From: Seramator thermalis | Lineage (GTDB): Bacteria; Bacteroidota; Bacteroidia; Bacteroidales; Dysgonomonadaceae | Direction: 5' to 3' | NCBI RefSeq assembly: GCF_004138125.1 | Contig: NZ_RXHS01000001.1 | Coordinates: 124,001-188,000, forward strand | DNA: 64,000 bases | In this document: in pieces, positions 17,703 to 27,280 of the stretch | How positions within the stretch are numbered: position 1 is the first letter of the stretch | Layout: every line of letters starts with the position of its first letter | The notes under the pieces: generated by a model | Seen by the model: the letters and a program-made list of their open reading frames with translations, nothing else | Databases searched by the model: none | Told to the model about the DNA's origin: nothing | Translations under genes and position numbers: made by a program

Positions 17703-18077
17703 TCAACTTACCATTTTCATTCCCAGCCATACGGCTATAATTCCGAGCACAACGCTTGCCGTCAAATAAAGCAACAAAATTCCCCATTGATTCATTTCTA
17801 TCAAACGGTAATTCTCGAACGCAAACGTCGAAAAGGTTGTGTATCCACCGCAAAAGCCAACAATAAACAGCAAGCGGAATGGCTGATTGTCGGGCATGTG
17901 CGAAAGCATCCATCCCGATAAGATTCCGATGAGAAAACAACCGATCAGATTTGCTGCCAACGTTCCCAGGAAAAGCCATTGCGCTGCAACCAATCGTGCC
18001 ATAAACCGCGAAGTAAGAAATCGCATAATGCTTCCAATACCTCCACCTATGCCTACAAACAATATATCTTTAAACAT
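17703..18077 (-). CDS. crcB: CrcB/Fluc fluoride channel
   Basis: 124-residue four-TM protein of the CrcB/Fluc family, which exports fluoride as a dual-topology dimer. Motifs: GGGIGSIMRFLTSR at the N-terminus, GTLAANLIGCFLIGIL in TM2 and GFCGGYTTFSTFAFE in TM3, including the conserved Phe and Thr/Ser track. A single full-length copy is enough for a homodimer. It starts 21 nt after the AddA-like gene on the same strand, and there is no room for a fluoride riboswitch, so it is probably read from the upstream transcript. Confidence 0.92.
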   Translation of the reverse strand: MFKDILFVGIGGGIGSIMRFLTSRFMARLVAAQWLFLGTLAANLIGCFLIGILSGWMLSHMPDNQPFRLLFIVGFCGGYTTFSTFAFENYRLIEMNQWGILLLYLTASVVLGIIAVWLGMKMVS

Positions 18078-18098
18078 ACGAAGTCGTTAATTCATTTT

Positions 18099-21000
18099 TT
18101 AAACCTGTTCTATTTTCCGTAATTTCACATAATAGATATATCCTTTTACGTCCGAAAATTCCATTTTTTGCAACAGCTTCACATAATGTTGAACCTGTCG
18201 ACGATATTTAGGATCTTCCGCTTCGCCAAATTTATAGTCCACCACTATGGCTTTGTTGCCGTCCATCATTATGCGGTCGGGACGACTAAATCCCCATTCC
18301 GGATCGAGTGTTTGCATCTCGTTAAGAACGATATATTTTCCCGAGTACCAATCGGAAACTTCAGGAAGCAACAACATTTCGGTGATCTCTTCGAAAACTT
18401 CTTTCTGTTCTGTTTCCGTTAATTCGCCCTCCATTACCCTACGTTGCAACGCACCGGACAAATCACTCACCGTTTTGATGCTGCTCACAATTTCGTGCAT
18501 AAGCATGCCTCGTGCACGACTGCCGTCATCGTTGAAATAACCAATGGAATTCAATCGCAGTTTCAATCGACCTTCGAATGGGATCGACCTCCATTCTTCC
18601 ATTTTACAGGCATCAATCGAATTGGGTTTGTTGTAGGATTCAATTTTAGAGGGAATACCATATTCGAAAACACTTTCATTCTCATTTTCGAAATAATAAT
18701 TTTTCAGATCGATATCCGACTTTATAGAGTCGGACAGAGCCATTGGTTCGGAAACGGCTCGATAAATCAAATCCGAAATTCTCGTGATATTGTCCTTGCC
18801 TTTGGGCGCATAACAGATAAGCTGTTGCTTTGGACGAGTGAGAGCCACATAAAGCAGATTGAGATTATCGATATACGATAGCAGTTTTTCGCGCAAATAA
18901 TCTTCACGAAAAATAGTATTGGCCATATCTTTCTTATACTTCACGGGGACTATCGCCAATTCGTTAAAGGGTTCACGATCGGGCATGCACCAAACAAATT
19001 CGGCATGTCCGGAAGAATGATCCACCTCCCAATCAACAAACGGCATGAGAACGACATCGAATTCAAGCCCTTTCGACTTGTGAATAGTGATGAGTCGGAT
19101 GGCATCCTGTCCATCGGGCGAAAACAACGTCAAGCTCCGACTTTCTTCATCCCACCATTCGAGAAAACTGTTTAAATCGGACGACGCATCGGCACTGAAT
19201 TTCAATACCACATCGAGAAAAGCCTGAACGAATGCATTTTCATTTTCATTCATTGCCTCCGAAGACATTGCAAAAAATGCTTCAACGCTTTCGTAGAGCG
19301 GAAGTTGCGAAATATGCGTGAGTCGAGCGCCCATTTCGTCTAGTGCTTCGGCATTAGCCGGATCGTTGCAAAAAGCGAGTGCTTCTCCGGGCGTCATTGC
19401 CCGATGAAATCGTACGAGTTCGTACATGGCCATCAGCCGACGCGTTTCATCCGCCGGATTCTGAAAATGCCTTAATATGGCTATTGCCGCTTTCACGCTT
19501 TGTGCGTTGGCAACCAGCAATGCTTCGTTGGAAATTATGTCATATCGATATTTAGAATCGGCATGCTCACGTTTGTAATTCAACAAACTTTCGGCAACAA
19601 GAACGGCATCCTTGTTACTGCGCACCAGTATGGCAATCTGCGAAAGCGAAAAGCCACGATCCTGAAGCGATTCGATGTCGAGAGGCAGCCTTTTGAGCGA
19701 TTCCGATTTCCAATCATCTTCTTTTTCATTGCGCAGAAAAGTTATTTTAACGTACCCTTGAGCCGTTTTTTTCTTTTCGGGAATGGTCTGACAAGCCTGT
19801 GCATAAATCTCGATGATTTTGGACTGTGCATATTTCGCAAATTGGCTTCCATCAGCGGTCTCCAATGAATCGTTGTAAACATCCTGAAGCAATCGGGGAA
19901 CCTGAGCAAAAAGAGAATTGTTGAATTCCACGATACACTGCTCGCTTCGCCAATTGACATCGAGCGCATGATGATTGATTTGGGCAGGTTGAAAATCTCG
20001 ATCGATTTGATCTTCAAGCAGTCGCCAATCGCCATTTCTGAATCGATAAATACTTTGCTTCACGTCGCCTACGATGAGATTGAAATGGTTGGAAGCAAGA
20101 CTTTCACGGACAAGAGGCAAAAAATTGTTCCACTGCAGCGGAGAAGTATCCTGAAACTCATCAATCATAAAATGAAGCAAACGTGTACCTGTTTTTTCAT
20201 AGATGAAAGGGGAATCGTTTTCCGAAATCAAATGATTGAGCAGCTCGGTTGTGTCCGACAAAAATAATGTATCCGTTTCTCGTTGCAATAAACGAAGTCG
20301 TTTCTCGATATCCGAAAGGATGCCGAGTGCATAAAAATTTTCGAGAATACTATTGGCTGTATTAAAGAACAAATCGTCTTCTGATAACGCAATAATTCGG
20401 TTTAAGCAATCGTTTAATCCATCAGCGTAAGCCGCACGAATCTGCGATGCTTTGGGATTGCCGTCCTTCGTCCAGTTATCTATGTTGTTAGCAGCATTCA
20501 CAAGTCGAGGAGAAGGTTTGGATAATTCGCCTTTGGCCACTTTCGAAAAGATCGAAAAGCCCGAATTTCTACCAAATTTCATGTCATCATAGGCTATGCC
20601 ATGACGTTGCATGATAGCAAGGGCCTCTTTTCCGATAGCTTTCGCAGAATTTATATATTCTCGTTTGATCTGCTCAAGTTTCTTGCGATAAGATTCGAGT
20701 TTTTCCTTATCCTGAATGGTAGATAATTCATCTTCTGAAAGAAACCTTACATTTTCCTTGAACATTTGTTTTCCGAAATCCTGCAAGATTTTTCTGATGT
20801 TCCAACTCTTGTTGTCACCAATTTGTGATTTCATCATCGAAAGAAGCCAATCGGCAATTGCCTTGTTTTCAGGTTTATCCAATTCGGCAATCAGCAAATC
20901 TATGGCCTCGTTGAGCAGAGTGGTTTGATCCAATTCGATATTGTAATTGCCGGCCAATCCTATCTCACGAGTGAAAGCACGCACGGTTTGCTGAAAAAAA

Positions 21001-21350
21001 CGGTCGATGGTGCTCACCGAAAAAGCGGAATAATCATGAAGAATGGTTTCGAGCAGATTTTTGGCTTTTTGACGAATGGATGTTTCGTCCATTTCGAACT
21101 CTTTCATCAGATCGTCCAGATATCCGGACTCTTGGTTTGTAGCGAGATGATGGAGTTCTTTCACGATGCGCGACTTCATTTCATCCGTAGCTTTGTTGGT
21201 GAAAGTAACCGCGAGAATATGCCTATAATTGTTCTCGCCTCCATAAAGCAAACGAAGATACTCTCCGGTCAGACGATATGTTTTGCCCGATCCTGCCGAA
21301 GCTTTATAAATATGCAAAACTTCATTCTCAGATAATACGCGATTTGGCAT
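18099..21350 (-). CDS. UvrD/AddA-like helicase-nuclease
   Basis: 1083-residue superfamily-1 helicase fused to a C-terminal nuclease, as in the AddA half of AddAB/RexAB recombination repair enzymes. Walker A is KASAGSGKT (about residues 16-24), followed by LAVTFTNKATDEMKSRI; motif II is MIDEFQDTS and a later motif is ITIHKSKGLEFDVVLMPF. The nuclease shows RPDRIMMDGNKAIVVDYKFG (about 1020), the PD-(D/E)XK core. I choose the ATG at 21350, preceded by AAAAGGAGGGTT and overlapping the end of the SUI1 gene; a longer frame exists but lacks such a site. Its expected AddB-like partner is not in the window. Confidence 0.9.
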   Translation of the reverse strand: MPNRVLSENEVLHIYKASAGSGKTYRLTGEYLRLLYGGENNYRHILAVTFTNKATDEMKSRIVKELHHLATNQESGYLDDLMKEFEMDETSIRQKAKNLLETILHDYSAFSVSTIDRFFQQTVRAFTREIGLAGNYNIELDQTTLLNEAIDLLIAELDKPENKAIADWLLSMMKSQIGDNKSWNIRKILQDFGKQMFKENVRFLSEDELSTIQDKEKLESYRKKLEQIKREYINSAKAIGKEALAIMQRHGIAYDDMKFGRNSGFSIFSKVAKGELSKPSPRLVNAANNIDNWTKDGNPKASQIRAAYADGLNDCLNRIIALSEDDLFFNTANSILENFYALGILSDIEKRLRLLQRETDTLFLSDTTELLNHLISENDSPFIYEKTGTRLLHFMIDEFQDTSPLQWNNFLPLVRESLASNHFNLIVGDVKQSIYRFRNGDWRLLEDQIDRDFQPAQINHHALDVNWRSEQCIVEFNNSLFAQVPRLLQDVYNDSLETADGSQFAKYAQSKIIEIYAQACQTIPEKKKTAQGYVKITFLRNEKEDDWKSESLKRLPLDIESLQDRGFSLSQIAILVRSNKDAVLVAESLLNYKREHADSKYRYDIISNEALLVANAQSVKAAIAILRHFQNPADETRRLMAMYELVRFHRAMTPGEALAFCNDPANAEALDEMGARLTHISQLPLYESVEAFFAMSSEAMNENENAFVQAFLDVVLKFSADASSDLNSFLEWWDEESRSLTLFSPDGQDAIRLITIHKSKGLEFDVVLMPFVDWEVDHSSGHAEFVWCMPDREPFNELAIVPVKYKKDMANTIFREDYLREKLLSYIDNLNLLYVALTRPKQQLICYAPKGKDNITRISDLIYRAVSEPMALSDSIKSDIDLKNYYFENENESVFEYGIPSKIESYNKPNSIDACKMEEWRSIPFEGRLKLRLNSIGYFNDDGSRARGMLMHEIVSSIKTVSDLSGALQRRVMEGELTETEQKEVFEEITEMLLLPEVSDWYSGKYIVLNEMQTLDPEWGFSRPDRIMMDGNKAIVVDYKFGEAEDPKYRRQVQHYVKLLQKMEFSDVKGYIYYVKLRKIEQV

Positions 21351-21666
21351 AACCCTCCTTTTGAAGAATGTCGAGCACTTTTTGTCGATGATCGCCCTGA
21401 ATAATGATTTCGCCCTCCTTGGCCGAACCTCCCACTCCACATCTTACTTTCAACAACTTTGCAAGCGCCTGCAAATCATCGTCTGAACCCGCGAAACCGG
21501 TAATCAGCGTTACCGCTTTTCCGTTTCGGTTGCGCTTGTCCAGTTGGATGCGTAATTGCTGTTTTTCCTTTGCAACAGTTTCGATCGACGATTTTTCATT
21601 CTCCTGAAAATGATAATCGGGATTGGTGGAATAAACTATATCCGGTCTTTTTTTCCAGTCGTTCAT
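21328..21666 (-). CDS. translation initiation factor SUI1/eIF1 homologue (YciH-like)
   Basis: 112-residue basic protein. The C-terminal half is a SUI1 domain: NGKAVTLITGFAGSDDDLQA, LAKLLKVRCGVGGSAKEGEI and IIQGDHRQKVLDILQKEG, the conserved GVGGS-K-G-I-GDHR series. The bacterial homologue YciH has been linked to initiation-codon fidelity, but the role is not general. I use the ATG at 21666 (MNDWKKRPDIVYSTNPDY), which fits family length; upstream in-frame codons extend into the divergent promoter region. Its 3' end overlaps the start of the AddA-like gene by 23 nt, so the genes are coupled. Confidence 0.88.
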   Translation of the reverse strand: MNDWKKRPDIVYSTNPDYHFQENEKSSIETVAKEKQQLRIQLDKRNRNGKAVTLITGFAGSDDDLQALAKLLKVRCGVGGSAKEGEIIIQGDHRQKVLDILQKEGYAKSRII

Positions 21667-21780
21667 TGTCTGAAATGTTTTTCCAAAGATATTATTTTTT
21701 GCTGGTATGCCCAAGAAAAGCATTTTACTATGAGGAAAAAAGTGTATTTTAGCGTTTCCAATTGAGAAAAACAGAAAATT

Positions 21781-23448
21781 ATGAAAGATACCGTCCAGGT
21801 TCATTGCATCAACACCAACGAAAAAAAAGATGTTCCGATGGGTTCGTCACTCGAAGAGTTGATTGAAGTTTTCGGTGTAAAAATGCCGCATCTCATAGCC
21901 AATGCCAAAGTCAACAACAAAACCGAATCGCTTGCCTATCGCATCTATCGGCCTAAGCGCATCGAATATGTTGATATCGGCAATTCATCGGCGATGCGCA
22001 CTTATGTCCGTTCGCTCTGCTTCATTCTTGCCAAAGCCGTGGACGACTTATTCCCCGATGCCCAAATTTTCATCGAACATTCGGTTTCCAACGGATATTA
22101 TTTTCAAATTGATGCCGGACAAATAATCGGCAAAGAACAACTCGATAATATTCGCAACCGCATGCACGAAATTGTTGATGCGGACATTCCTTTCGAATCT
22201 ATTGAAGATGAAACGACCGATGTGGTAAAACTTTTTCGGGAGCATCGGATGGAGGACAAAGCGCTTTTGCTCGAAACATCCGACTTTCTATATGCATATT
22301 ATTTCAAACTCGGTAATTATATCGATTATTACTACGGCTGCATTGTGCCATCTACAGGTTATATCAAGCTTTTCGATATCCAACAATATAATGGAGGATT
22401 TTTGCTCCAGGTGCCATCCCGCACCGAACCTGAACAACTTGCACCCATTGTGAAACAGGAAAAATTGCTAAATGTCTATCGGGAGCATCTTAAATTCTTA
22501 AAAATAAGTGATTTGAATAATGTTGGCGACTTAAACAAAGCTAAAATCAACGGAAGAATATCAGATGTTATACAAATTTCTGAAGCTTATCAAGCCAAAC
22601 AAATCGGCGAAATTGCTGCCCAAATTCGTCAAAAATATGACGAAGGTGTGCGACTCATCCTCATTTCAGGTCCATCCTCGTCAGGAAAAACGACCTTTCG
22701 GAAACGTCTCGAGGTAGAACTTTTTGTAGAAATGCTGAAACCAATCGGCGTTTCGCTCGACGATTATTTTGTGGAAAGAGATAAAACGCCTCTCGACGAA
22801 TTCGGCGAGAAGGACTACGAATCATTGTATGCGCTCGATTTGGATCTCTTCGAGGAAAATCTGCTTGCATTGATGAACGGCAACGAAGTGGAATTGCCCA
22901 GCTATAACTTTGTATCGGGTAAACGCGAATTCAAAGGCAACCGTTTAAAAATGGGTGTCAACAACATTCTCATTGTCGAAGGCATTCACGCTTTGAATCC
23001 TGAACTTACGGAACGAATTCCGGCAATCAACAAATTTATGATTTATGTTTCGGCACTTACTTCGATCTCGCTTGACAATCACAACTGGATACCTGCCGCC
23101 GACAATCGTTTGTTGAGAAGGTTGGTTCGTGATTATCGATATCGTGGTTATTCGGCTGTAGAAACAATTTCGCGCTGGGAAAGTGTTCGTCGTGGCGAAG
23201 AAAAATGGATTTTCCCTTATCAGGAAAATGCCGATGTCATGTTCAATTCGGCGATGATATATGAGCTCGCGGCCATTCGCCGACATGTCGAACCCATCTT
23301 GCAACAGGTGCCCAAAACCGATCCCGAATATGCCGAAGCCTATCGTTTACTGAAATTTTTGAGCTATTTCAACTATATTACCGATCGCGAATTGCCCCCA
23401 ACTTCATTGTTGAGGGAATTTTTGGGAGGCAGCAGTTTCAGATATTGA
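21781..23448 (+). CDS. nucleoside kinase (uridine-kinase-like) with TGS / ThrRS-like N-terminal domains
   Basis: 555-residue protein. The N-terminal ~60 residues (MKDTVQVHCINTNEKKDVPM) look like a TGS domain, followed by a region similar to the ThrRS editing-associated domain (LFPDAQIFIEHSVSNGYYFQ). The C-terminal half is a P-loop kinase: LILISGPSSSGKTTFRKRL (about 293-311), SLDDYFVERDKTPLDEFGEKD and VEGIHALNP. This fusion is common in Bacteroidetes, where it is annotated as nucleoside kinase; the role of the N-terminal part is unknown. It is transcribed divergently from the SUI1 gene and overlaps none of the correct mnmE frame. Confidence 0.85.
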   Translation: MKDTVQVHCINTNEKKDVPMGSSLEELIEVFGVKMPHLIANAKVNNKTESLAYRIYRPKRIEYVDIGNSSAMRTYVRSLCFILAKAVDDLFPDAQIFIEHSVSNGYYFQIDAGQIIGKEQLDNIRNRMHEIVDADIPFESIEDETTDVVKLFREHRMEDKALLLETSDFLYAYYFKLGNYIDYYYGCIVPSTGYIKLFDIQQYNGGFLLQVPSRTEPEQLAPIVKQEKLLNVYREHLKFLKISDLNNVGDLNKAKINGRISDVIQISEAYQAKQIGEIAAQIRQKYDEGVRLILISGPSSSGKTTFRKRLEVELFVEMLKPIGVSLDDYFVERDKTPLDEFGEKDYESLYALDLDLFEENLLALMNGNEVELPSYNFVSGKREFKGNRLKMGVNNILIVEGIHALNPELTERIPAINKFMIYVSALTSISLDNHNWIPAADNRLLRRLVRDYRYRGYSAVETISRWESVRRGEEKWIFPYQENADVMFNSAMIYELAAIRRHVEPILQQVPKTDPEYAEAYRLLKFLSYFNYITDRELPPTSLLREFLGGSSFRY

Positions 23449-23483
23449 TTCCGTTTTTATTGAAAAACAGTATTACAAAAAAC

Positions 23484-24869
23484 ATGTCAGATATTATTTG
23501 TGCCATATCCACACCTCCTGGCATGGGAGCAATAGCGGTTGTACGCCTCTCTGGTGAAGGATGCATCGCTTTGACAGATACCCTTTTTTGTTCGCCATCA
23601 GGCAAAAAATTGGTGGACGCTGCTCCCAATACCGTTCATTTCGGACAAATATATTCGAATGACGAAATTCTGGACGAAGTACTCATAACGGTTTTTTGTG
23701 CGCCACATTCCTTTACGGGAGAAGATATTGTCGAAATATCCTGTCACGGATCGTTGTATATTCAGCAAAAAATAATTGAAACGCTTTTGCAGGCAGGTGC
23801 ACGCATGGCTCAAGCAGGTGAATTCACGCAGCGAGCTTTCGGTAACGGCAAGTTCGATTTAAGTCAGGCTGAAGCAGTGGCCGATTTAATAGCATCGTCA
23901 TCCAAGGCCGCACATCGTGTTGCGATGAATCAAATGAGAGGTGGATTTGCAAAACAGTTGTCGGTTTTGCGTGATGGGTTGCTCCAATTTGTATCGCTCA
24001 TCGAGCTCGAACTCGATTTTTCGGAAGAGGATGTTGAATTTGCCAATCGTGAAAAATTGCTTGAACTGGCAACAAAGATTAAAACGGACATTTCGCGCCT
24101 TCTCCAATCTTTTCAATTGGGAAATGCCATCAAAAATGGCATTCCGGTTGCCATTATCGGGGAAACCAACGCAGGAAAATCGACATTGCTCAACCTCTTA
24201 CTCAACGAAGAAAAAGCCATCGTTTCGGAGATTCACGGCACTACGCGTGATGTAATTGAAGATACGGTTAACATTCAAGGGATTGTATTTCGATTGATCG
24301 ATACCGCCGGCATTCGCGAAACAAACGACGCAATCGAAACAATGGGAATCGAACGGACATTCAAAAAAATAAAACAAGCTTCCATCGTATTATGGATGAT
24401 TGATCTGACAACACCCATCGAGCAAATCGAACATCTGGCGCAATCGCTTGCTCCATCACTTGCCGATAAACAGGTGATCATGCTGTTTAACAAATCCGAT
24501 TTATTGTCTCCGGAAGAAATTCAGTCAAAATTGAGAATTTTCCCAAATTTGAAAGCCGAACGACTGCCGATTTCGGCCAAAAAAAACATCAATTTTGACC
24601 GACTACAACAACTATTGGTGGATGCAGCAAATTTTCCCGAAATCGGCGAACATGATGTTATTGTTACCAATCTGCGCCACTACGAAGCCTTGAAAAACGC
24701 TCAAACAGCTATTCATCGCGTTATCGACGGTCTCAATTCGGGGATTACAGGCGATTTTCTCAGTCAGGATATTCGCGAATGCATGTTTTATTTGGGAGAA
24801 ATTACGGGCCAAATCACTACCGACGAAATTTTAGGATCGATTTTTTCGAAGTTTTGCATCGGAAAATAG
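23484..24869 (+). CDS. mnmE: tRNA uridine-5-carboxymethylaminomethyl modification GTPase MnmE
   Basis: 461-residue GTPase that with MnmG modifies the wobble uridine of certain tRNAs. The N-terminal tetrahydrofolate-binding domain begins SDIICAISTPPGMGAIAVVR. The G domain (about 215-380) shows GETNAGKST (Walker A), GTTRDVIEDTV, DTAGIRET and NKSD. The C-terminus ends in the invariant FCIGK, whose cysteine is needed for catalysis. I choose the ATG at 23484 because the conserved protein starts there; an upstream in-frame ATG overlaps the previous gene. Its last 18 bases are repeated at 41237-41254, marking an integration site. The gene itself is intact. Confidence 0.95.
   Translation: MSDIICAISTPPGMGAIAVVRLSGEGCIALTDTLFCSPSGKKLVDAAPNTVHFGQIYSNDEILDEVLITVFCAPHSFTGEDIVEISCHGSLYIQQKIIETLLQAGARMAQAGEFTQRAFGNGKFDLSQAEAVADLIASSSKAAHRVAMNQMRGGFAKQLSVLRDGLLQFVSLIELELDFSEEDVEFANREKLLELATKIKTDISRLLQSFQLGNAIKNGIPVAIIGETNAGKSTLLNLLLNEEKAIVSEIHGTTRDVIEDTVNIQGIVFRLIDTAGIRETNDAIETMGIERTFKKIKQASIVLWMIDLTTPIEQIEHLAQSLAPSLADKQVIMLFNKSDLLSPEEIQSKLRIFPNLKAERLPISAKKNINFDRLQQLLVDAANFPEIGEHDVIVTNLRHYEALKNAQTAIHRVIDGLNSGITGDFLSQDIRECMFYLGEITGQITTDEILGSIFSKFCIGK
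24852..24869 (+). repeat. attL candidate: last 18 bp of mnmE
   Basis: TTTTGCATCGGAAAATAG, encoding FCIGK-stop. The matching right-end copy at 41237-41254 differs at two bases, both in third codon positions. Confidence 0.8.
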
Positions 24870-25125
24870 CCCCTAAAATCAACAATTAACAAAAATATTT
24901 ATTATTCTGTAATACACCTATTTAGATATAATTTATTGCAATTTATTTATCCTTTTCTATTGTTATTTACAGATATTTTGCTTATTTTTGTACCGTATTT
25001 GTACCACTATTGATGCAGATGCAAATATGTAATCCTAAGTAGTGCAGTAGTTTTACAAATAATTACAACCACAAACAAAGATTGACGAAAAGTTATAGCA
25101 AACAGATCCAATGTACAGGCAATAA
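24870..25125 (+). other. left end of the element, non-coding
   Basis: 256 nt of A/T-rich DNA between mnmE and the first element gene. It holds the tandem GTACC repeat at 24987-25009 and no convincing coding sequence; it probably contains integrase and excisionase binding sites and the promoter of the first gene. Confidence 0.6.
24987..25009 (+). repeat. left-end tandem GTACC site (possible integrase arm site)
   Basis: Two 11-nt units, TTTGTACCGTA and TTTGTACCACT, one helical turn apart, then an A. The same pair, differing at two bases, lies near the right end at 41179-41201 in the same orientation. Confidence 0.6.
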
Positions 25126-26031
25126 ATGGCAACAAATTTTGAATATCAAAAAATCTGCAAATTCTGTGGAAATGAATTTGTCGCTCAAAAATCCACTACA
25201 AAATATTGTAGTGAGCGATGCGCTAAGCGCGGAAAGAAAGACGAAGACAGGCGGGAACGACTTCTGAAAGAGAGCGAAACAATCAAAGAACGCAACCGTC
25301 AAAACTTACTTTCGCAAGAAAATTTATCACTTACCGATGCCGCTGCTTTACTTTCCATTTCCCGACCGACATTATACAATCTGCTCAAAACAAAAAACAT
25401 AAAGTTGCTGCGCATAAGCAAACGCACAATTCGCGTAAAAAAATCCGATTTAATGAATTTGTACCAAAATTCAACAGCTACTATTGCACCCATAAACACA
25501 CCCATTGCTCAAATCAACAAAGCAAAGGAAGAATTTATCAGCATTTCGGAAGCTCAGCAACAATTTAAAATCTCGTTGAGTTGGTTTCATAAGAAAGTAA
25601 GAGAAAATAAAATACTTCCGGCTATTATTGAAGGCAAAACCCTTTATCCTGCAAAAGCGTTGAAATCGCTTTTTGCAAAAAAACAATACGCCGATATTTC
25701 CGAATGGTACACCGTAGCCGAAATTGTAGAAAAATTTGGAGTATCGCAACAATATGTATATGAATACACAAGCGACCATAAAATGCCGAAAAGACGAGAA
25801 GGGAAAACCGTTTTCATTTCAAAACTACATTGGGAAAAATCCAGGGGATTAGACCAGACAGAAAGCGAAAGTTACTATACCGTTGCGCAGGCAACCGAAA
25901 AATACGCCATTGGTCGAAGTCACTTATACGACTTAGTCCGGGCGCATAAATTACCAAAAATCAAAAGCGGAAAAAATATTCTGATACACCGCCAAGAGTT
26001 AGACAACATTATGAACAATCGTAAAAGATAA
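25126..26031 (+). CDS. multi-HTH DNA-binding protein with N-terminal zinc finger
   Basis: 301-residue protein. Residues about 11-30 form a Cys4 finger (CKFCGNEF ... KYCSERC). Three excisionase-type winged HTH units follow: LSLTDAAALLSISRPTLYNL (about 67), SISEAQQQFKISLSWFHKKV (about 137) with a related unit TVAEIVEKFGVSQQYVYEY (about 193), and TVAQATEKYAIGRSHLYDLV (about 248), each followed by a short wing ending in basic residues. It lies 6 nt upstream of the integrase gene. The likely job is recombination directionality or integrase regulation, inferred from HTH_17/Xis-type domains and position; it is much larger than an ordinary excisionase. Confidence 0.75.
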   Translation: MATNFEYQKICKFCGNEFVAQKSTTKYCSERCAKRGKKDEDRRERLLKESETIKERNRQNLLSQENLSLTDAAALLSISRPTLYNLLKTKNIKLLRISKRTIRVKKSDLMNLYQNSTATIAPINTPIAQINKAKEEFISISEAQQQFKISLSWFHKKVRENKILPAIIEGKTLYPAKALKSLFAKKQYADISEWYTVAEIVEKFGVSQQYVYEYTSDHKMPKRREGKTVFISKLHWEKSRGLDQTESESYYTVAQATEKYAIGRSHLYDLVRAHKLPKIKSGKNILIHRQELDNIMNNRKR

Positions 26032-26037
26032 AGTAAT

Positions 26038-27174
26038 ATGTCAGCAACCAAAGTAACATTAAGAAAACGAGAATTGCCAAGCGGAAAAATCACACTTTAT
26101 CTTGATTTTTATCCTGCAATTCGCAACCCGCGCACAATGCAAATGAGCCGTCGTGAGTATTTGGGAATATACCTTGTTAAAAATCCGAGAACAACTGATG
26201 AACGTATTATCAACGCCGAAAAACTGAAACAAGCCGAAGCAATACGAGCGCAAAGAGAATTATCGCTAATCAACGAACAATTTGGCTTCATTGATAAAAC
26301 CAGGCAAAAAATGGATTTTTTGGCGTATTTCAAAGAAAAATTACCCAATCAAGACCAAAAGTGGGAAAAAATCTACAAGCATTTTGAAAAATATGTCAAT
26401 GCCAAATGTACTTTTGCCGATGTTACCGTTGATTTATGCAACGGTTTTCGCACCTACCTTTTAACTACCAATCAGTTAAGAAGTAAAAAACGCAAATTAT
26501 CACAAAATTCGGCGGCGGGCTATTGGTCCACTTTTCGTGGATTGTTGGCGCTCGCCCATAAAGACAAATACCTGTTGGAGAATATCAACGAACACCTCAA
26601 TAAGATTGAAACAAAAGACACACGCCGCGAATTCCTTACTGCCGCAGAAGTACAGGCACTCTATAACACGCCTTGCCGTGAGCCGGTACTCAAAACCGCT
26701 TCGCTCTTTTCGTGCCTCACCGGATTAAGATTTAGCGACATTGTCGCCCTGCGATGGGAAGACTTTGGAACCTACCCGGATGGCGGACACTGCATAAGGC
26801 TACGTACCGAAAAAACCGATGCAGAAATTCTAAATCCAATCAGCCAAGAAGCATACGAACTTTGCGGAGAACAATCCACAGGTATAGTCTTTAAAGGTTT
26901 CAAAAAAACAATGCTACAAAGCATACTTCCAAATTGGTTAAAATCCGCGGGCATTACCAAACATATCACATTCCATTCATTCCGGCACACATTCGCAACC
27001 TTACTTGTATCTTATGGCAGTGAAATTTATACCGTGAGTAAAATGCTCACGCATAAAAACGTTTCCACTACTCAAATTTATGCCGATTTGATAGACGAGA
27101 AAAAACGCCAAGCGGCAGATATTATAAAACTGAATATCAATAAAGACCAAGATAAACAACAGAAAAACAATTAG
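26038..27174 (+). CDS. tyrosine-type site-specific integrase
   Basis: 378-residue recombinase of the phage-integrase family. An N-terminal arm-binding domain (KVTLRKRELPSGKITLYLD) and SAM-like core-binding domain (about 95-190) precede the catalytic domain. Catalytic residues visible: Arg in TGLRFSDIVALRW (about 230), His-x-x-Arg in HSFRHTFATLL (about 313-317), His in MLTHKNVSTTQIY (about 337) and the nucleophile Tyr in TQIYADLI (about 347). The gene lies near the mnmE end of the element and is the obvious candidate for recombining the 18-bp mnmE repeats. Related Bacteroidetes integrases use the same domain order. Confidence 0.93.
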   Translation: MSATKVTLRKRELPSGKITLYLDFYPAIRNPRTMQMSRREYLGIYLVKNPRTTDERIINAEKLKQAEAIRAQRELSLINEQFGFIDKTRQKMDFLAYFKEKLPNQDQKWEKIYKHFEKYVNAKCTFADVTVDLCNGFRTYLLTTNQLRSKKRKLSQNSAAGYWSTFRGLLALAHKDKYLLENINEHLNKIETKDTRREFLTAAEVQALYNTPCREPVLKTASLFSCLTGLRFSDIVALRWEDFGTYPDGGHCIRLRTEKTDAEILNPISQEAYELCGEQSTGIVFKGFKKTMLQSILPNWLKSAGITKHITFHSFRHTFATLLVSYGSEIYTVSKMLTHKNVSTTQIYADLIDEKKRQAADIIKLNINKDQDKQQKNN

Positions 27175-27231
27175 AAAAAACAATCGAAACAATTTTCCTT
27201 TATTTTTTCTGATATTTTTTTATATTTTTTG

Positions 27232-27262
27232 ATTGCCAATAAAAATATTGTTCGTAACTTTG
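27232..27262 (+). promoter_or_regulatory. promoter of the ars operon
   Basis: ATTG at 27232-27235, then 19 nt, then TAACTTTG at 27255-27262, a good Bacteroidetes -33/-7 pair. The -7 box is enclosed by the inverted repeat at 27249-27268. Confidence 0.65.
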
Positions 27263-27268
27263 CGAACA
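27249..27268 (+). promoter_or_regulatory. putative ArsR operator over the -7 box
   Basis: Inverted repeat TGTTCG (27249-27254), 8-nt spacer containing the -7 box, CGAACA (27263-27268). Placement 13 nt before the arsR ATG suits autorepression by ArsR. Confidence 0.6.
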
Positions 27269-27280
27269 GTAATTTTCACT

